Numbered from the stretch's first letter, positions 25,246 through 35,080 are shown. The stretch is 64,000 bases of DNA from Melioribacter sp. (GCA_003155655.1 PMDS01000037.1:1-64000), one strand, 5' to 3'. Notes: generated from the letters alone by a model not told the origin. Numbers and translations are program-made.

Positions 25246-27243
25246 TTAAAGAGCGTTTATCTCCGCATAAATTTCTTCGTCGTTGAAACCAATTAATTCA
25301 ACCGACTTGGAAGGACAAACAGCATTGCATGTCCCGCAGCCCTGGCATAACCCGGCATTAGCATATGCAACTACTTTTATTAAATTGCCCTTTCTATCTC
25401 TAATTTCTTTTCTTTCAATTGCATTATAAGCGCAGACTTTCTGACAGTAGAAACAGCCTGCACAAACTGATTCATTAACCCGCGCAACAGTAGGCTCGCG
25501 TTCAAGAAAATCTGAGCCAAAAAGTACCAATGATTTGCTTGCCGCTGCCGAAGCCATTGACACTGATTCGGGAATATCTTTTGGTGACTGACATGCACCT
25601 GCTAAAAATATTCCCGCGGTACTTACTTCAACAGGTCTTAATTTGGGATGTGCTTCATTGTAAAAACCATATTTGTCGTAAGATATTCCTAATGTCTGGG
25701 CTAACTTTTTAGCATTTGGCTGGGCGATCATTGCAGTTGCAAGAACAACCATGTCGGCATCAATTGTCATCGCTTTTCCGGAAAGAGTGTCTTCACCTTT
25801 CACGATATATTTCCCGTTCTCTTCATAGATACGCGATACTCTTCCGCGGATGTATTTTACATGATCTTCTTCAATTGCACGGCGGACAAATTCATCATAA
25901 CCTTTACCGCCTGCCCGGATATCCATATAGAAAACGAATGCTTCGCCGTCGTGTACTTTGTGTTTGTAAAGCATTGCATGTTTTGCAGTATACATACAGC
26001 AGATTTTGCTGCAATAAGAAAATCCTTTCGATTCATCACGCGAACCGACACACTGGATGAAAACAATTTTCTTCGGAATCTTTTTATCGGATGGACGGAG
26101 GATTTCTCCCGAAGTTGGTCCTGATGCGCTGGCAATTCTTTCAAACTGTAAACCATCGATTACATCTTTATATTTTCCGTAACCGTATTCACCGTATCCT
26201 TTTATTTCACTTTCATCCGGCTTTTTATCTATTGTATATAATTTATATCCGGTAGCAACAACTATCGATCCTACATCTTCAGTTAAAAATGTATCTTCCT
26301 GCTCAAATGCTATTGCACCTCTTCCGCAGACTTTTACACACATCTGGCATTTTCCAGTTTGGTAGTATGTGCAAACAGCTCTATCTATTACAGGAATATT
26401 TGGAACTGCTTGCGGGAAAGGGACATAAATAGCCGGACGGAATGCCAGGTTTTCTTCAAATTCGTTAAAAGCTTTTTTCTTGATAGGACATTTTTGCGCG
26501 CAGTCACCGCAGCCTGTACACTTTGTTTCATCTATTGAGCGCGCTTTTTTCCTGATTGTAACTTTGAAATTACCAATGAAACCTTCAACTTTTTCAACTT
26601 CGGAATAAGAAAGCAATTTAATTTTTGGATGCTGATAAACTTCCACCATGCGTGGAGTCAGAATACATTGAGAGCAATCGAGAGTTGGAAATGTTTCCGA
26701 TAACTGGCTCATGTGCCCGCCAATGGATGGTTCTTTTTCAACCAGAACACATTCAAAACCGGCATTAGCAATATCAAGTGCCGCCTGGATACCGGAAATA
26801 CCGCCGCCAATAACAAGCGCGCGCTTTGTTACCGGAACCCTGATTGGTTCGAGGGGCACATTGCGTTTAACTTTTTCAACTGCAATACGCGTTAAATCAA
26901 TTGCCTTTTTTGTAGCTTCAATTTTATCTTCATGAACCCATGAACAATGTTCGCGCAGGTTAGCCATCTCAAAAAGAAAGGGGTTTAAACCGGCGTCTGA
27001 ACATGCTTTGCGGAAAGTTTTTTCATGCATGTGCGGCGAACATGAACCTACAACAACGCCATCAAGATTTTTTTCTTTGATAGCATTTTTTATCAGATTC
27101 TGTCCGGGATCAGAACACATATATTTATAATCGACTGATACTGTAACACCGGGAAATCTTCCCGCTGCTTCTGCAACGGTTGCACAGTCAACTGTTCTTC
27201 CTATATTTTCCCCGCAATAACAAATAAATACTCCAATTCTCAT
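25246..27243 (-). CDS. hdrA: HdrA, FAD-containing electron-bifurcating subunit
   Basis: 665 residues, the normal length. N-terminal HdrA domain with Cys residues (FICYCGENIG, CSDPGQN), FAD-binding Rossmann motif ALVIGGGISGIQAALDIANA at 142-161, the characteristic HMSQLSETFPTLDCSQC (177-193), and four cysteine sets: 242/245/248/252, about 291-306, 594/597/600/604 and 633/636/639/643. HdrA splits electron pairs, sending one to ferredoxin and one to HdrB/C. No internal UGA codon, so no selenocysteine. It sits five bases after hdrB in the same operon. Confidence 0.93.
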   Translation of the reverse strand: MRIGVFICYCGENIGRTVDCATVAEAAGRFPGVTVSVDYKYMCSDPGQNLIKNAIKEKNLDGVVVGSCSPHMHEKTFRKACSDAGLNPFLFEMANLREHCSWVHEDKIEATKKAIDLTRIAVEKVKRNVPLEPIRVPVTKRALVIGGGISGIQAALDIANAGFECVLVEKEPSIGGHMSQLSETFPTLDCSQCILTPRMVEVYQHPKIKLLSYSEVEKVEGFIGNFKVTIRKKARSIDETKCTGCGDCAQKCPIKKKAFNEFEENLAFRPAIYVPFPQAVPNIPVIDRAVCTYYQTGKCQMCVKVCGRGAIAFEQEDTFLTEDVGSIVVATGYKLYTIDKKPDESEIKGYGEYGYGKYKDVIDGLQFERIASASGPTSGEILRPSDKKIPKKIVFIQCVGSRDESKGFSYCSKICCMYTAKHAMLYKHKVHDGEAFVFYMDIRAGGKGYDEFVRRAIEEDHVKYIRGRVSRIYEENGKYIVKGEDTLSGKAMTIDADMVVLATAMIAQPNAKKLAQTLGISYDKYGFYNEAHPKLRPVEVSTAGIFLAGACQSPKDIPESVSMASAAASKSLVLFGSDFLEREPTVARVNESVCAGCFYCQKVCAYNAIERKEIRDRKGNLIKVVAYANAGLCQGCGTCNAVCPSKSVELIGFNDEEIYAEINAL

Positions 27244-27247
27244 TATC

Positions 27248-28108
27248 TCACTCCTTAACTGCTACTTTTTCGAGTAATGAATCAGCAGAAATAAAATGTA
27301 AATCTATTCCAAGTTCTTTGGGCTTAACTCCAAGAGATAAACCAATAAATTCAGAAAGATAAAGCACGGGCATATCCTGATGATTCTTCATAGCGCGCTG
27401 GCGCATATCAAGATTTGAATGACACATAGGGCATGCAACAACGACAACATCCGCCCCATGAAGCTTAGCATCATCCAATATTTTTCTAGACAGATCAACT
27501 ACAATTTCTTTATGAGCAAATGAATGCGCACCGCCGCAACATTCAATTTTATAATTCCAATCAACCGGTTCGGCTCCTGTTGCCAAAATAATATCTTCCA
27601 TAGAATGCGGCTGTTCAGGATCATCAAAATGGGTAATATTAAAAGGACGAACCAATAAGCAGCCATAATAACAAGCAACTTTGATACCTTTCAAGTCATT
27701 TTTCTTTTTCTCTTTGATTCTATCCCTGCCGACTTTATCAAACAGTTCTATAATATTTATGATGGAAAGATTGCTTCTTGCACTTTCACCAAGCAGTTCG
27801 GCAGTCTGTTTTTCAAGCGCCGGATTAGCTGCAAGTTCGTGCTGGGTTACAATTAGCCTGTTATAGCATGCTGCGCATGGGGCAAATAGTTCAGAAATTT
27901 TTTGATGTTTAGCAATAATCAGATTACGCGCAGGCAATGCAACTGAAAGCAGATGATTTGTAGCATGGGCTGAAGTAGCGCCGCAGCAGGACCAATCAAC
28001 AGGTTCTTCAAGTTCAACTTCTAGAATTCCAAGAACCTTTCTTAATGAGACATCGTACTCTTTTCCTGTGCCGGCAGAAGAGCATCCGGGATAATAACCA
28101 ACCTTCAC
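27248..28108 (-). CDS. hdrB: HdrB, CCG-domain heterodisulfide-reductase-like subunit
   Basis: 286 residues, GTG start behind AGAGG. Two CCG domains with the C-x(31-38)-CCG-x(33-38)-C-x-x-C pattern: Cys9, Cys41/42, Cys78/81 and, in the second half, CYYGC, ECCGG and CPMC. In methanogens these bind noncubane 4Fe-4S clusters that reduce CoM-S-S-CoB. Bacteria lack that substrate; DsrC-type or other disulfide proteins are the usual proposed partners. No DsrC gene lies in this window. Ten bases separate it from hdrC. Confidence 0.92.
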   Translation of the reverse strand: MKVGYYPGCSSAGTGKEYDVSLRKVLGILEVELEEPVDWSCCGATSAHATNHLLSVALPARNLIIAKHQKISELFAPCAACYNRLIVTQHELAANPALEKQTAELLGESARSNLSIINIIELFDKVGRDRIKEKKKNDLKGIKVACYYGCLLVRPFNITHFDDPEQPHSMEDIILATGAEPVDWNYKIECCGGAHSFAHKEIVVDLSRKILDDAKLHGADVVVVACPMCHSNLDMRQRAMKNHQDMPVLYLSEFIGLSLGVKPKELGIDLHFISADSLLEKVAVKE

Positions 28109-28118
28109 TTGTTACCTC

Positions 28119-28664
28119 TTATTCTGTTCGATCAAAGATTTTTTTTATTTCCTCACCCTTTTTAATTTTATGAGGAAACAAACTAATTTTTCCTTTGAAA
28201 AACATTTCGGGGGCAACATCAACATCCTGGAAAAAATCCAGAGTTTTGAGCTTATAATCTAAAGTTAAGCCTAACTCAAAGGTTTTGCCGTTCTTTTTAA
28301 TTTGATTTAAGAATGCTTTGTGAAATTTAACAGTATCCTTCTCAGAAATTTCAATACCTTCACGCAAAGCGGTTTCTCTCATTGCATCCATGAATTTAGC
28401 GATATCAAAATTTTGAGGACATCTTGAACTGCAAGTTAAACAACTTGCGCAGAGCCAAACGGTTGAAGATTTTAAGGCTTCATCATCAAATCCTAATTGA
28501 ACTAACCTTACAACCTGATTTGGAGAATCTTCCATATAATCCCTGATGGGACATCCAGCCGAACATTTTCCGCACTGATAGCACAGCATAGGAGATTCAG
28601 ACGTAATATTTTCAATTTTCTCTGAAAGAGTTAAGACGTGATCCTGATTCTGATGGTGTTGCAT
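28119..28664 (-). CDS. hdrC: HdrC, ferredoxin-like subunit
   Basis: 181 residues with two 4Fe-4S motifs: Cys28/31/34/38 (CYQCGKCSAGC) and Cys72/75/78/82 (CASCLTCSSRC), then a helical tail. This is the subunit that carries electrons from HdrA to HdrB. It is the first gene of the operon on the minus strand; the promoter should lie in 28665-28850, which is AT-rich and shows no factor site I can name. The His/Gln-rich start MQHHQNQDH is normal for the protein's end and not a tag. Confidence 0.92.
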   Translation of the reverse strand: MQHHQNQDHVLTLSEKIENITSESPMLCYQCGKCSAGCPIRDYMEDSPNQVVRLVQLGFDDEALKSSTVWLCASCLTCSSRCPQNFDIAKFMDAMRETALREGIEISEKDTVKFHKAFLNQIKKNGKTFELGLTLDYKLKTLDFFQDVDVAPEMFFKGKISLFPHKIKKGEEIKKIFDRTE

Positions 28665-28856
28665 TGTATTTACCCGAATAAGAAAAAATTTCCTTATGCA
28701 ACTTAGATAGGTTAGTCTTTTTTTGCAACAAATCAGGAATAATAAATTTTTTATTTTAATGACTTTATGACCATCTAATGTCTAAACATTTGCATAATTG
28801 TCTCGATAACTGTATAATATCATCAAAACCGGCTTTTCTGCAAAAATATTTTACTA

Positions 28857-29214
28857 ACTCACGTTACGCAAAAAGGGTATTTACGCCAATTGATTTTAAA
28901 ACTTCATAACTCCACCGTTTAGAGGCTGTGTGAAAATAGGGTGTCAAGCACATTTTGGGTTCGTTTTTAGAATGAAATCAAAACATTTTTCTAAAAAAAC
29001 CGAATTATCACACAGCCTCTTTACGGTGGAGACAAAAGACAACAAAAAAAGAAAAGGGCTTTAGCCCAAATAAAATAGATGAAAATTCAAGCTAATAACG
29101 AAATTATGTTTCTATAAAACAAAGAGTTGGGCTAAAGCCCGGATTTTTTTGCTTGGTTTCACTCCACGTCCTGAAGGACATGGTTATAAATTAAATTATG
29201 CGTAAGGTGAGTTA
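28857..29214. mobile_element. MITE-like element, copy 2, with 16-bp terminal inverted repeats
   Basis: The ends are TAACTCACGTTACGCA (28857-28872) and TGCGTAAGGTGAGTTA (29199-29214), inverted repeats with one mismatch. Inside lies an inverted-repeat hairpin (28910-29031: arms starting CTCCACCG with GAGGCTGTGTGAAAA, mirrored at 29005-29031) plus two GGGCTTTAGCCC-type palindromes (29056-29068, 29128-29140). The right end supplies the bases of the ybjQ-like gene's stop codon at 29212-29214. No transposase. The rest of the 28665-29211 gap is upstream AT-rich sequence without a gene. Confidence 0.7.
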
Positions 29215-29547
29215 ATGATTAATTTTTTCTACAACCACTGCTGTACCGTAACACAATACTTCTGTAACTCCGCTCATAACTTCTGTTGCATCATAACGAA
29301 CACCCAGTAGCGCATTTGCACCAATTGCCTGCCCGTGTGCCACCATTAGCTCAAATGCATCTGAACGGGTCTTCTCACAAAGTTCTGTAAATAAGGTAAT
29401 GTTGCCGCCAAAAATAGTTTGTATGCCAGCCCCCACTGTACCAAAAACGGAACGTGAACGGACAACTATTCCCTTTACTACTCCAAGGTTTTTAACAACC
29501 TTATAACCATCCAACGTAAATGTTGTTGTAATGAGCGAATGATCCAT
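29212..29547 (-). CDS. YbjQ/UPF0145-family protein
   Basis: 111 residues, matching YbjQ length and motifs: [34 protein letters not shown] and a closing YGTAVVVEK. The fold is a small pentamer-forming domain sometimes called heavy-metal-binding; the role is unproven. The stop codon falls inside the terminal repeat of the element at 28857, but the protein is complete. It is followed, on the same strand, by no other gene before the hdr operon. Confidence 0.85.
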   Translation of the reverse strand: MDHSLITTTFTLDGYKVVKNLGVVKGIVVRSRSVFGTVGAGIQTIFGGNITLFTELCEKTRSDAFELMVAHGQAIGANALLGVRYDATEVMSGVTEVLCYGTAVVVEKINH

Positions 29548-29575
29548 CTGTCTCTCCGGAATTATTTTATATTTA

Positions 29576-30010
29576 TTAATAGGTCTTCCAATTAGAAATC
29601 CATTTTTTTAAGAGCGCTTTTTGTGTAAACTCTATTACCGACTGCGGGTGCATATAGGTATATGACTTTGGCGGCATTTCATCGGCATTAATATCCTCCC
29701 AAATATCTTTCATCTTTTTTTCTTTATTAGCATTACTGTATTTATTCCATTCAGAAAAATTAACTTTTTTTCTCCCTGAATTAACATCATCGGTAATAAT
29801 CCAGGAGACCGGTGCAACTTTACTGTATAAGGGCCAGACGGTTTCGTTTGAATGGCAGTCATAACAGGATGTCTTTAAAATTGTTTTTATCTCAACTGGT
29901 ACTTCAATTTCTCCAGTTACAGGCGGATTTGTACGTGGCGAGTCAATAAACTGGATTAAAATGAATGCAATTACAAGCAATACCATTATAGATTTGTATA
30001 TTTTTCCCAT
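29576..30010 (-). CDS. Haem-binding domain protein with CxxCH motif
   Basis: 144 residues. Membrane anchor or signal at 6-22, then the Haem_bd domain with Cys49-Tyr-Asp-Cys52-His53 ([13 protein letters not shown]), [19 protein letters not shown] and [14 protein letters not shown]. This family resembles a monohaem cytochrome c; one covalently bound haem is expected, exposed to the periplasm. Role in electron transfer is plausible but not defined. It is 15 bases behind the CNNM/CBS gene, probably in one transcript. Confidence 0.85.
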   Translation of the reverse strand: MGKIYKSIMVLLVIAFILIQFIDSPRTNPPVTGEIEVPVEIKTILKTSCYDCHSNETVWPLYSKVAPVSWIITDDVNSGRKKVNFSEWNKYSNANKEKKMKDIWEDINADEMPPKSYTYMHPQSVIEFTQKALLKKWISNWKTY

Positions 30011-30025
30011 TACAATTCTCCATGG

Positions 30026-31303
30026 TTACTCTTTGATTTTTTGGATTAAAACTTTGTCAACCCTGGCACCATCCATATCCACAACTTCAAATTTGTAATT
30101 GCCGTCAAGAAAATGATCTCCCGTTTGAGGAATTCCATTTAACCTGTACATTACAAAACCCCCTAGCGATGTATAATGCTCTTCGCCTTCAAATTCAATT
30201 TCCAATTTATCTTTGATCTCGTCAATTTGAATTGAACCGTCTACTAAAAGAGATCCATCTTCTCTTTTAAAAATTGCAGAATGCCAATCGGGAGATTGAT
30301 CGGGCAGTTCGCCAAAAATATCTTCAACAAGATCATGCAAAGTGCTTAATCCTTGAACGGAACCAAATTCATCAACAATAATTGCAACATAAGTTTTAGT
30401 TTCTCTAAATTTTTCAAGCACTTTAAATGCCGAAATATTTTCCGGCAGAATTAAAGGTTTAGATATAATATCCCGCAGATCAAATTTTTCGTCTTCAGCA
30501 TACTTTTTCAGGAAGTCCTTTACAAGCATAATTCCAATAACATCATCAAGATTTTCATTACACACCGGGTATTTAGAAAAGCTGTTTGAATAAATAAATT
30601 TGCGGGTTGTTTCAATGTCATCATTAATATCAATCCAAACAATATCCTGCCTGTTTGTCATAACAGCATAAGCTCTTTTATCGCCAAAGCGGAAAACACT
30701 TTTCATCATTTCAGATTCTTTCAACTCCAACACACCATATTTTCTACCCTGCTCAATCATCATTTTCAATTCTTCTTCGGTAACCGGGGGATTATCCGGA
30801 TTTTTAATTCCAAATAATTTTAGAATAACTCTAGTAGAAATTGTCAGCAACCAAATCAAAGGCTTTGCAATAAACGAAAATAACCAGACCAACCTGGAAA
30901 GAACTGTAGCAATAGCTTCCGGATTATTAAGTGCAATAGTCTTTGGCACCAACTCACCAATCACAAGTGACAGGTAAGTAATAGCAGAAATAATCAACAC
31001 TAAAGAAAGGCTTTGTGAAAATTTTGCAGAAGCACCCAGGTCCTCAATAACCGGTGCAAGATGAGATTGAAGAGTAAGTCCGCCGTAAACACCGGAAATT
31101 ATACCAATAAAAGTAATACCCACTTGAATAGTTGAAAGAAATTTTTCGGGATCGTTTAAAAGATTTAGCGCAACCTTTGCCCCATTGTTCCCTTTCCTGG
31201 CCATTTCTTCTAATCTAATCTTTTTTGAAGAGATCAGAGATATTTCCGACATTGCAAAAAGCCCGTTCAAAATTATCAAAAATGATATTACTATAATTTC
31301 CAT
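30026..31303 (-). CDS. CNNM/CBS-domain membrane protein (hemolysin C/CorC family)
   Basis: 425 residues. DUF21/CNNM membrane domain at about 1-175 (FAMSEISLISSKKIRLEEMA, GELVPKTIALNNPE), two CBS domains at about 195-315 and a CorC_HlyC domain at about 335-420 (HYTSLGGFVMYRLNGIPQTGD). These proteins move or sense divalent cations such as Mg2+ or Co2+ at the inner membrane. It follows mfd by four bases, so it is translated from the mfd transcript. Confidence 0.9.
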   Translation of the reverse strand: MEIIVISFLIILNGLFAMSEISLISSKKIRLEEMARKGNNGAKVALNLLNDPEKFLSTIQVGITFIGIISGVYGGLTLQSHLAPVIEDLGASAKFSQSLSLVLIISAITYLSLVIGELVPKTIALNNPEAIATVLSRLVWLFSFIAKPLIWLLTISTRVILKLFGIKNPDNPPVTEEELKMMIEQGRKYGVLELKESEMMKSVFRFGDKRAYAVMTNRQDIVWIDINDDIETTRKFIYSNSFSKYPVCNENLDDVIGIMLVKDFLKKYAEDEKFDLRDIISKPLILPENISAFKVLEKFRETKTYVAIIVDEFGSVQGLSTLHDLVEDIFGELPDQSPDWHSAIFKREDGSLLVDGSIQIDEIKDKLEIEFEGEEHYTSLGGFVMYRLNGIPQTGDHFLDGNYKFEVVDMDGARVDKVLIQKIKE

Positions 31304-31307
31304 GACT

Positions 31308-34300
31308 TTATTTATTAATCTCCAAAATCTCTTTAGAGAATTTAATCAAAAAATTCATAACTGATTCAGGGGAATTAAATTTATTAGCCATTTCCAGCTT
31401 CATTGTATCGTTTACCTGAAGAAATTTAATATCTTTAGAATAATTTGAATTGATGTGAGTCAAAAGCGGCACAAATTTATTCTTGTAAAAATCCTCTTTT
31501 TCGCTTCTTGGAAGGACAATAGTAACCTTATTAATTTGAACAACAATTCTTTCCAACAAAGCAAAGGAAGCATAAAACCGCAAAACTGCGGCTAAAATCA
31601 ACCTTTCTACATTAGAAGGAATTCTACCAAAACGGTCAATCATCTCTTCTTTTATTTCATCAAGCTCTTCAATTTTAATCATTGAAAACAGCGCCGTATA
31701 AAATCCCAACCTGTCTGCCTGATCCGGCATATAAGATTTTGGAATTCCAATTTCAAAGAAAGTATCAATAGTTGGTTCAGATCTTTCATGCTGGCGGGGT
31801 AAATCCTTAAATACTTCTTTAAACTCATCCTGCTTTAACTCCTCCACGGCTTCATCAAGAAGTTTTAAATACAAATCGAACCCTATCGTATCAATAAATC
31901 CGCTTTGTTCTGTGCCTAATAGATTCCCGGCACCGCGGATTTCAAGATCGCGCATGGATAAATTAAAACCTTCACCAACATCTGCATATTCTTCAATTGC
32001 CTGCAAACGTTTTATAGCTTTTTTTGTAATTGTATGTAAAGATGGAACAAGAAAGTATGCATACGCCTGCCGGTCGCTGCGCCCAACTCTTCCCCGTAAT
32101 TGATGGAGTTCGGCAAGACCAAAACGGTCTGCACGGTTTATAATAATTGTATTTACATTCGGAATATCAAGACCGGATTCAATGATTTTTGTAGAGATAA
32201 GCATATTGTAGTCTTTGTTAAGAAATGAGTGAATAACTTTTTCCAAATCGGTAGACTTCATCTGCCCATGGGCAATGCCAATTTTAATTTCGGGTACATA
32301 TTTTTGCACATAATTTGCAATTTTTTCTATTGACTGAACGCGGTCGTGAACAAAATAAATTTGTCCATTGCGTTTAATTTCATTTAATATCCATTCCCGG
32401 ACTTTGTGTATATCAAATTTATCTACCTTTGTGTAAATGGATTGCCTGTTAGGAGGAGGAGTTGCAATAATAGAAAGATCACGGGCGCCAAGCAGGGAAA
32501 GGTTTAATGTTCGCGGAATAGGCGTTGCAGTGAGTGCAAGTGTATCTACGTTTGCTTTTAACGAACGCAATTTTTCTTTTGCCATGACTCCAAACCGGTG
32601 CTCTTCGTCAATAATCAACAAACCTAAATCCTTAAATTCTATATCTTTTGAAAGTAGTCTGTGAGTTGCAATAACCAAATCAACTTCACCTTTAGAGATT
32701 TTTTTAACAATTTCTTTTTGAGATGCTTTTGTCTGAAACCTTGAAAGCATCTCAACTTTTACCGGAAATTGTGCAAGCCTGTCTTTAAATGTATTGTAAT
32801 GCTGCTCTGCAAGAATTGTAGTTGGCACAAGCAGAGCAACCTGCTTTCCATCATTTATTGATTTAAACGCTGCCCGTACTGCAATTTCAGTTTTTCCAAA
32901 ACCCACATCACCGCAAACAAGCCGGTCCATCGGGTTTTGGTTTTCCATATCAAGCTTTACCTGCTCTGTTACTTTTGTTTGATCCGGAGTGTCTTCATAG
33001 AAGAAAGAGGCTTCAAGTTCCTTCTGCCAAATTGAATCAGGACTGAATGAAAATCCCTGTGCCGATTTTCTTCTTGCATATAGTGTAATTAAATCCCTTG
33101 CAGCATCTTTAATTTTTGCTTTTACTTTTTTCTTTGTTGACTTCCACTCGCCGCCACCTAATACGGAAAGTTTAGGCGGAGCGTTTTCCTGTGATGAAAA
33201 TTTTTTAACCAGCGAGAGATAATTAAGGTTAACATAAACCACCCCGCCTTCAGCGTACAATATTTTTATCGATTCCTGTTCAACATCTCCAATCCTTATT
33301 GTTTCCAAACCAACATATTGACCGATTCCAAAATTTTCATGAACTACAAAATCATTTTTTTTGATTGAAGCAAAATCTTTAACACGCGACTTTTTATATT
33401 TTGTTTTAGTAGAAAGTTTTGTTCTATAAGGTTTATTAAAGATCTGGTAATCCGTAAGAAAAACCAGCTTATTTATTTTTGAAATAAATCCGCTTTTAAC
33501 TGCAAGCGTAATAAATTTTATTTTTCCCAATTCAAATAATTCGGATAACTCTTTTCCGCCGACGGAACGTACCGGTTTGAAATCCGAAAGCAGATCATAA
33601 AGCCTGCTGCTTTGAAATTCGTTCTCAGCTGCAATTATAATTTGAAAATCTTTTGCAGCATAATCCTGAAGCATATTTGCCAGAACTTCAAAATTAGAAT
33701 TGATTTGCGGTGGCTCGGTAAAATGAAGCTGGATGCACCCCGGATGCCCGCTTAAAGAATCTTCAATTACCCAGCGTGAGTTTTTTTTAAAAATGTTTTC
33801 TAATGAAGTAAACCCATCGTTCTCTTCTTGCCCGCCAATGCGGGTAAACTCTTGTTCTTGTTTACCCGCCGTGGCGGGCTCTTCGTCGTATAATTCTTCT
33901 TTCAATTCTTCGTCAATATCTTCTTCAAAAGTTTGAGAAGTTGATTCTGCCTTTGGGGTAAATAAATTTTGCAGTTCATAATCTGCGGCAAACACAATTG
34001 GATTATCCAGGTAATCGAAGATGTCTGTCCCCTCATTTTCAAGATTTATTGGCGCGGCTACTGTTACGGAAATAATTTTATCAAGCGAACGCTGGCTGTC
34101 GGGATCAAAATGGCGGATCGATTCAATAAAATCCCCGTCAAATTCCAAACGGCAGGGCTGCTTTTCACTGAAAGACCAAAAATCTATAATAGAGCCTCGT
34201 ACAGCAAAATCACCCGGGTCACTAACAAATTTCTCGCGGTTATAGTCAATACCGTTTAAGTACTCAGTTAACTCATCATAGGAAATACTGCCGCCTATTT

Positions 34301-34694
34301 CAATCTTTGTAGTGTTTTTATTAATTGAATTTTTCGATGGCAATTTTAGTTTGAGCAGTTCGTATGTAGAAACCAGGATAAAATGTTTGCGCGTATTTAA
34401 ATCTGTAAGTTTTTCCTGTAGTGATTCGGGCGTTAAATCATCAACTATGATTATTCTCTCTTCAAGTCCAAGAATGCTAAGTTCAACTTTCGCCTCGTTG
34501 ACCAGCTGCGTTGATGTTAAAAAAAGAACAATTTCTTTTTCCTTTTCTGAAATAACCTGTATAAAAAAAGATTTTGATGAACCTGCAAACGGTGAAACGT
34601 AAATTTTTTCTTTCGGCGCAGATAAAAAAACTTTTTCTTTTAATTCAGAAAAAGTTTTTAGGGAATGCATGAGAATATCAGCAGAAGTTTCCAT
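31308..34694 (-). CDS. mfd: Transcription-repair coupling factor Mfd
   Basis: 1128 residues. UvrB-like N-terminal region, RNA-polymerase-interacting CarD-like domain (FVVHENFGIGQYVGLETI), superfamily 2 helicase with Walker A GDVGFGKTEIAVRAAF, the DEEH box (LLIIDEEHRFGV), motif VI LHQLRGRVGRSDRQAYAYF and a C-terminal TRCF domain. It removes stalled RNA polymerase and recruits UvrA. Odd feature: codons covering about 272-289 (PATAGKQEQEFTRIGGQE) are made of a palindromic element at 33830-33879 in frame, in the linker between N-terminal domains. The gene starts its operon and is followed by the CNNM/CBS gene. Confidence 0.96.
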   Translation of the reverse strand: METSADILMHSLKTFSELKEKVFLSAPKEKIYVSPFAGSSKSFFIQVISEKEKEIVLFLTSTQLVNEAKVELSILGLEERIIIVDDLTPESLQEKLTDLNTRKHFILVSTYELLKLKLPSKNSINKNTTKIEIGGSISYDELTEYLNGIDYNREKFVSDPGDFAVRGSIIDFWSFSEKQPCRLEFDGDFIESIRHFDPDSQRSLDKIISVTVAAPINLENEGTDIFDYLDNPIVFAADYELQNLFTPKAESTSQTFEEDIDEELKEELYDEEPATAGKQEQEFTRIGGQEENDGFTSLENIFKKNSRWVIEDSLSGHPGCIQLHFTEPPQINSNFEVLANMLQDYAAKDFQIIIAAENEFQSSRLYDLLSDFKPVRSVGGKELSELFELGKIKFITLAVKSGFISKINKLVFLTDYQIFNKPYRTKLSTKTKYKKSRVKDFASIKKNDFVVHENFGIGQYVGLETIRIGDVEQESIKILYAEGGVVYVNLNYLSLVKKFSSQENAPPKLSVLGGGEWKSTKKKVKAKIKDAARDLITLYARRKSAQGFSFSPDSIWQKELEASFFYEDTPDQTKVTEQVKLDMENQNPMDRLVCGDVGFGKTEIAVRAAFKSINDGKQVALLVPTTILAEQHYNTFKDRLAQFPVKVEMLSRFQTKASQKEIVKKISKGEVDLVIATHRLLSKDIEFKDLGLLIIDEEHRFGVMAKEKLRSLKANVDTLALTATPIPRTLNLSLLGARDLSIIATPPPNRQSIYTKVDKFDIHKVREWILNEIKRNGQIYFVHDRVQSIEKIANYVQKYVPEIKIGIAHGQMKSTDLEKVIHSFLNKDYNMLISTKIIESGLDIPNVNTIIINRADRFGLAELHQLRGRVGRSDRQAYAYFLVPSLHTITKKAIKRLQAIEEYADVGEGFNLSMRDLEIRGAGNLLGTEQSGFIDTIGFDLYLKLLDEAVEELKQDEFKEVFKDLPRQHERSEPTIDTFFEIGIPKSYMPDQADRLGFYTALFSMIKIEELDEIKEEMIDRFGRIPSNVERLILAAVLRFYASFALLERIVVQINKVTIVLPRSEKEDFYKNKFVPLLTHINSNYSKDIKFLQVNDTMKLEMANKFNSPESVMNFLIKFSKEILEINK
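33830..33879. repeat. Palindromic element inside the mfd reading frame
   Basis: Arm GCCCGCCAATGCGGGTAAAC (33830-33849), a 10-base loop, and an inverted arm at 33860-33879 matching 18 of 20 bases. It is far richer in G+C than its surroundings and stays in frame without a stop. It resembles the GCCCGCC-type intergenic palindromes at 44048-44080 and 45306. Confidence 0.7.
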
Positions 34695-34885
34695 CTTTAT
34701 TTTAACTAAAATTAATTCTCTTTTTTAAGGAAAAGAATTTATTGTGTTTAAAATACAATACACCCTACTCCGGCAGTATGCGGAGAGGTGTTTAATTAAT
34801 AATAACAAATTTAACATCTTTTAGTTCAACAAAACGATAGGCAGAAAAAAATTCAAACCTTCTTTTAATGTATCTGCAAATGAAA

Positions 34886-34909
34886 AAGAGGCGGCACCTG
34901 CCGCCTCTT
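34886..34909. terminator. Strong hairpin, bidirectional terminator shape
   Basis: AAGAGGCGGCA, two-base loop, TGCCGCCTCTT, with A5 before and T5 after. It lies in the 34695-35080 gap between mfd (leaving leftwards) and hsdM (starting rightwards), so it would block read-through into hsdM or from upstream. The rest of the gap is AT-rich with AATTGAGAATT-type simple repeats at about 34933-34962; no gene. Confidence 0.65.
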
Positions 34910-35080
34910 CTTTTTATTTAGCCGACAAAATAAAATTGAGAATTTAGAATTGAGAATTGCGAATGCTCATCACAGTGTACCGTTGCGTGCTAGAAATTTG
35001 TTGGGTTACAAGTTCTTTTTAGGTAAAGATTTCAATATGTTTTAAATTATTCTTCTGATAATTGTGGGAGTTGTTAACTT

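Noticed and set aside
25246-27243. Selenocysteine form of HdrA
   Set aside because: No in-frame UGA; all cluster ligands are Cys codons.
31308-34694. mfd as pseudogene because of the internal palindrome
   Set aside because: Frame is intact and every helicase motif is present.
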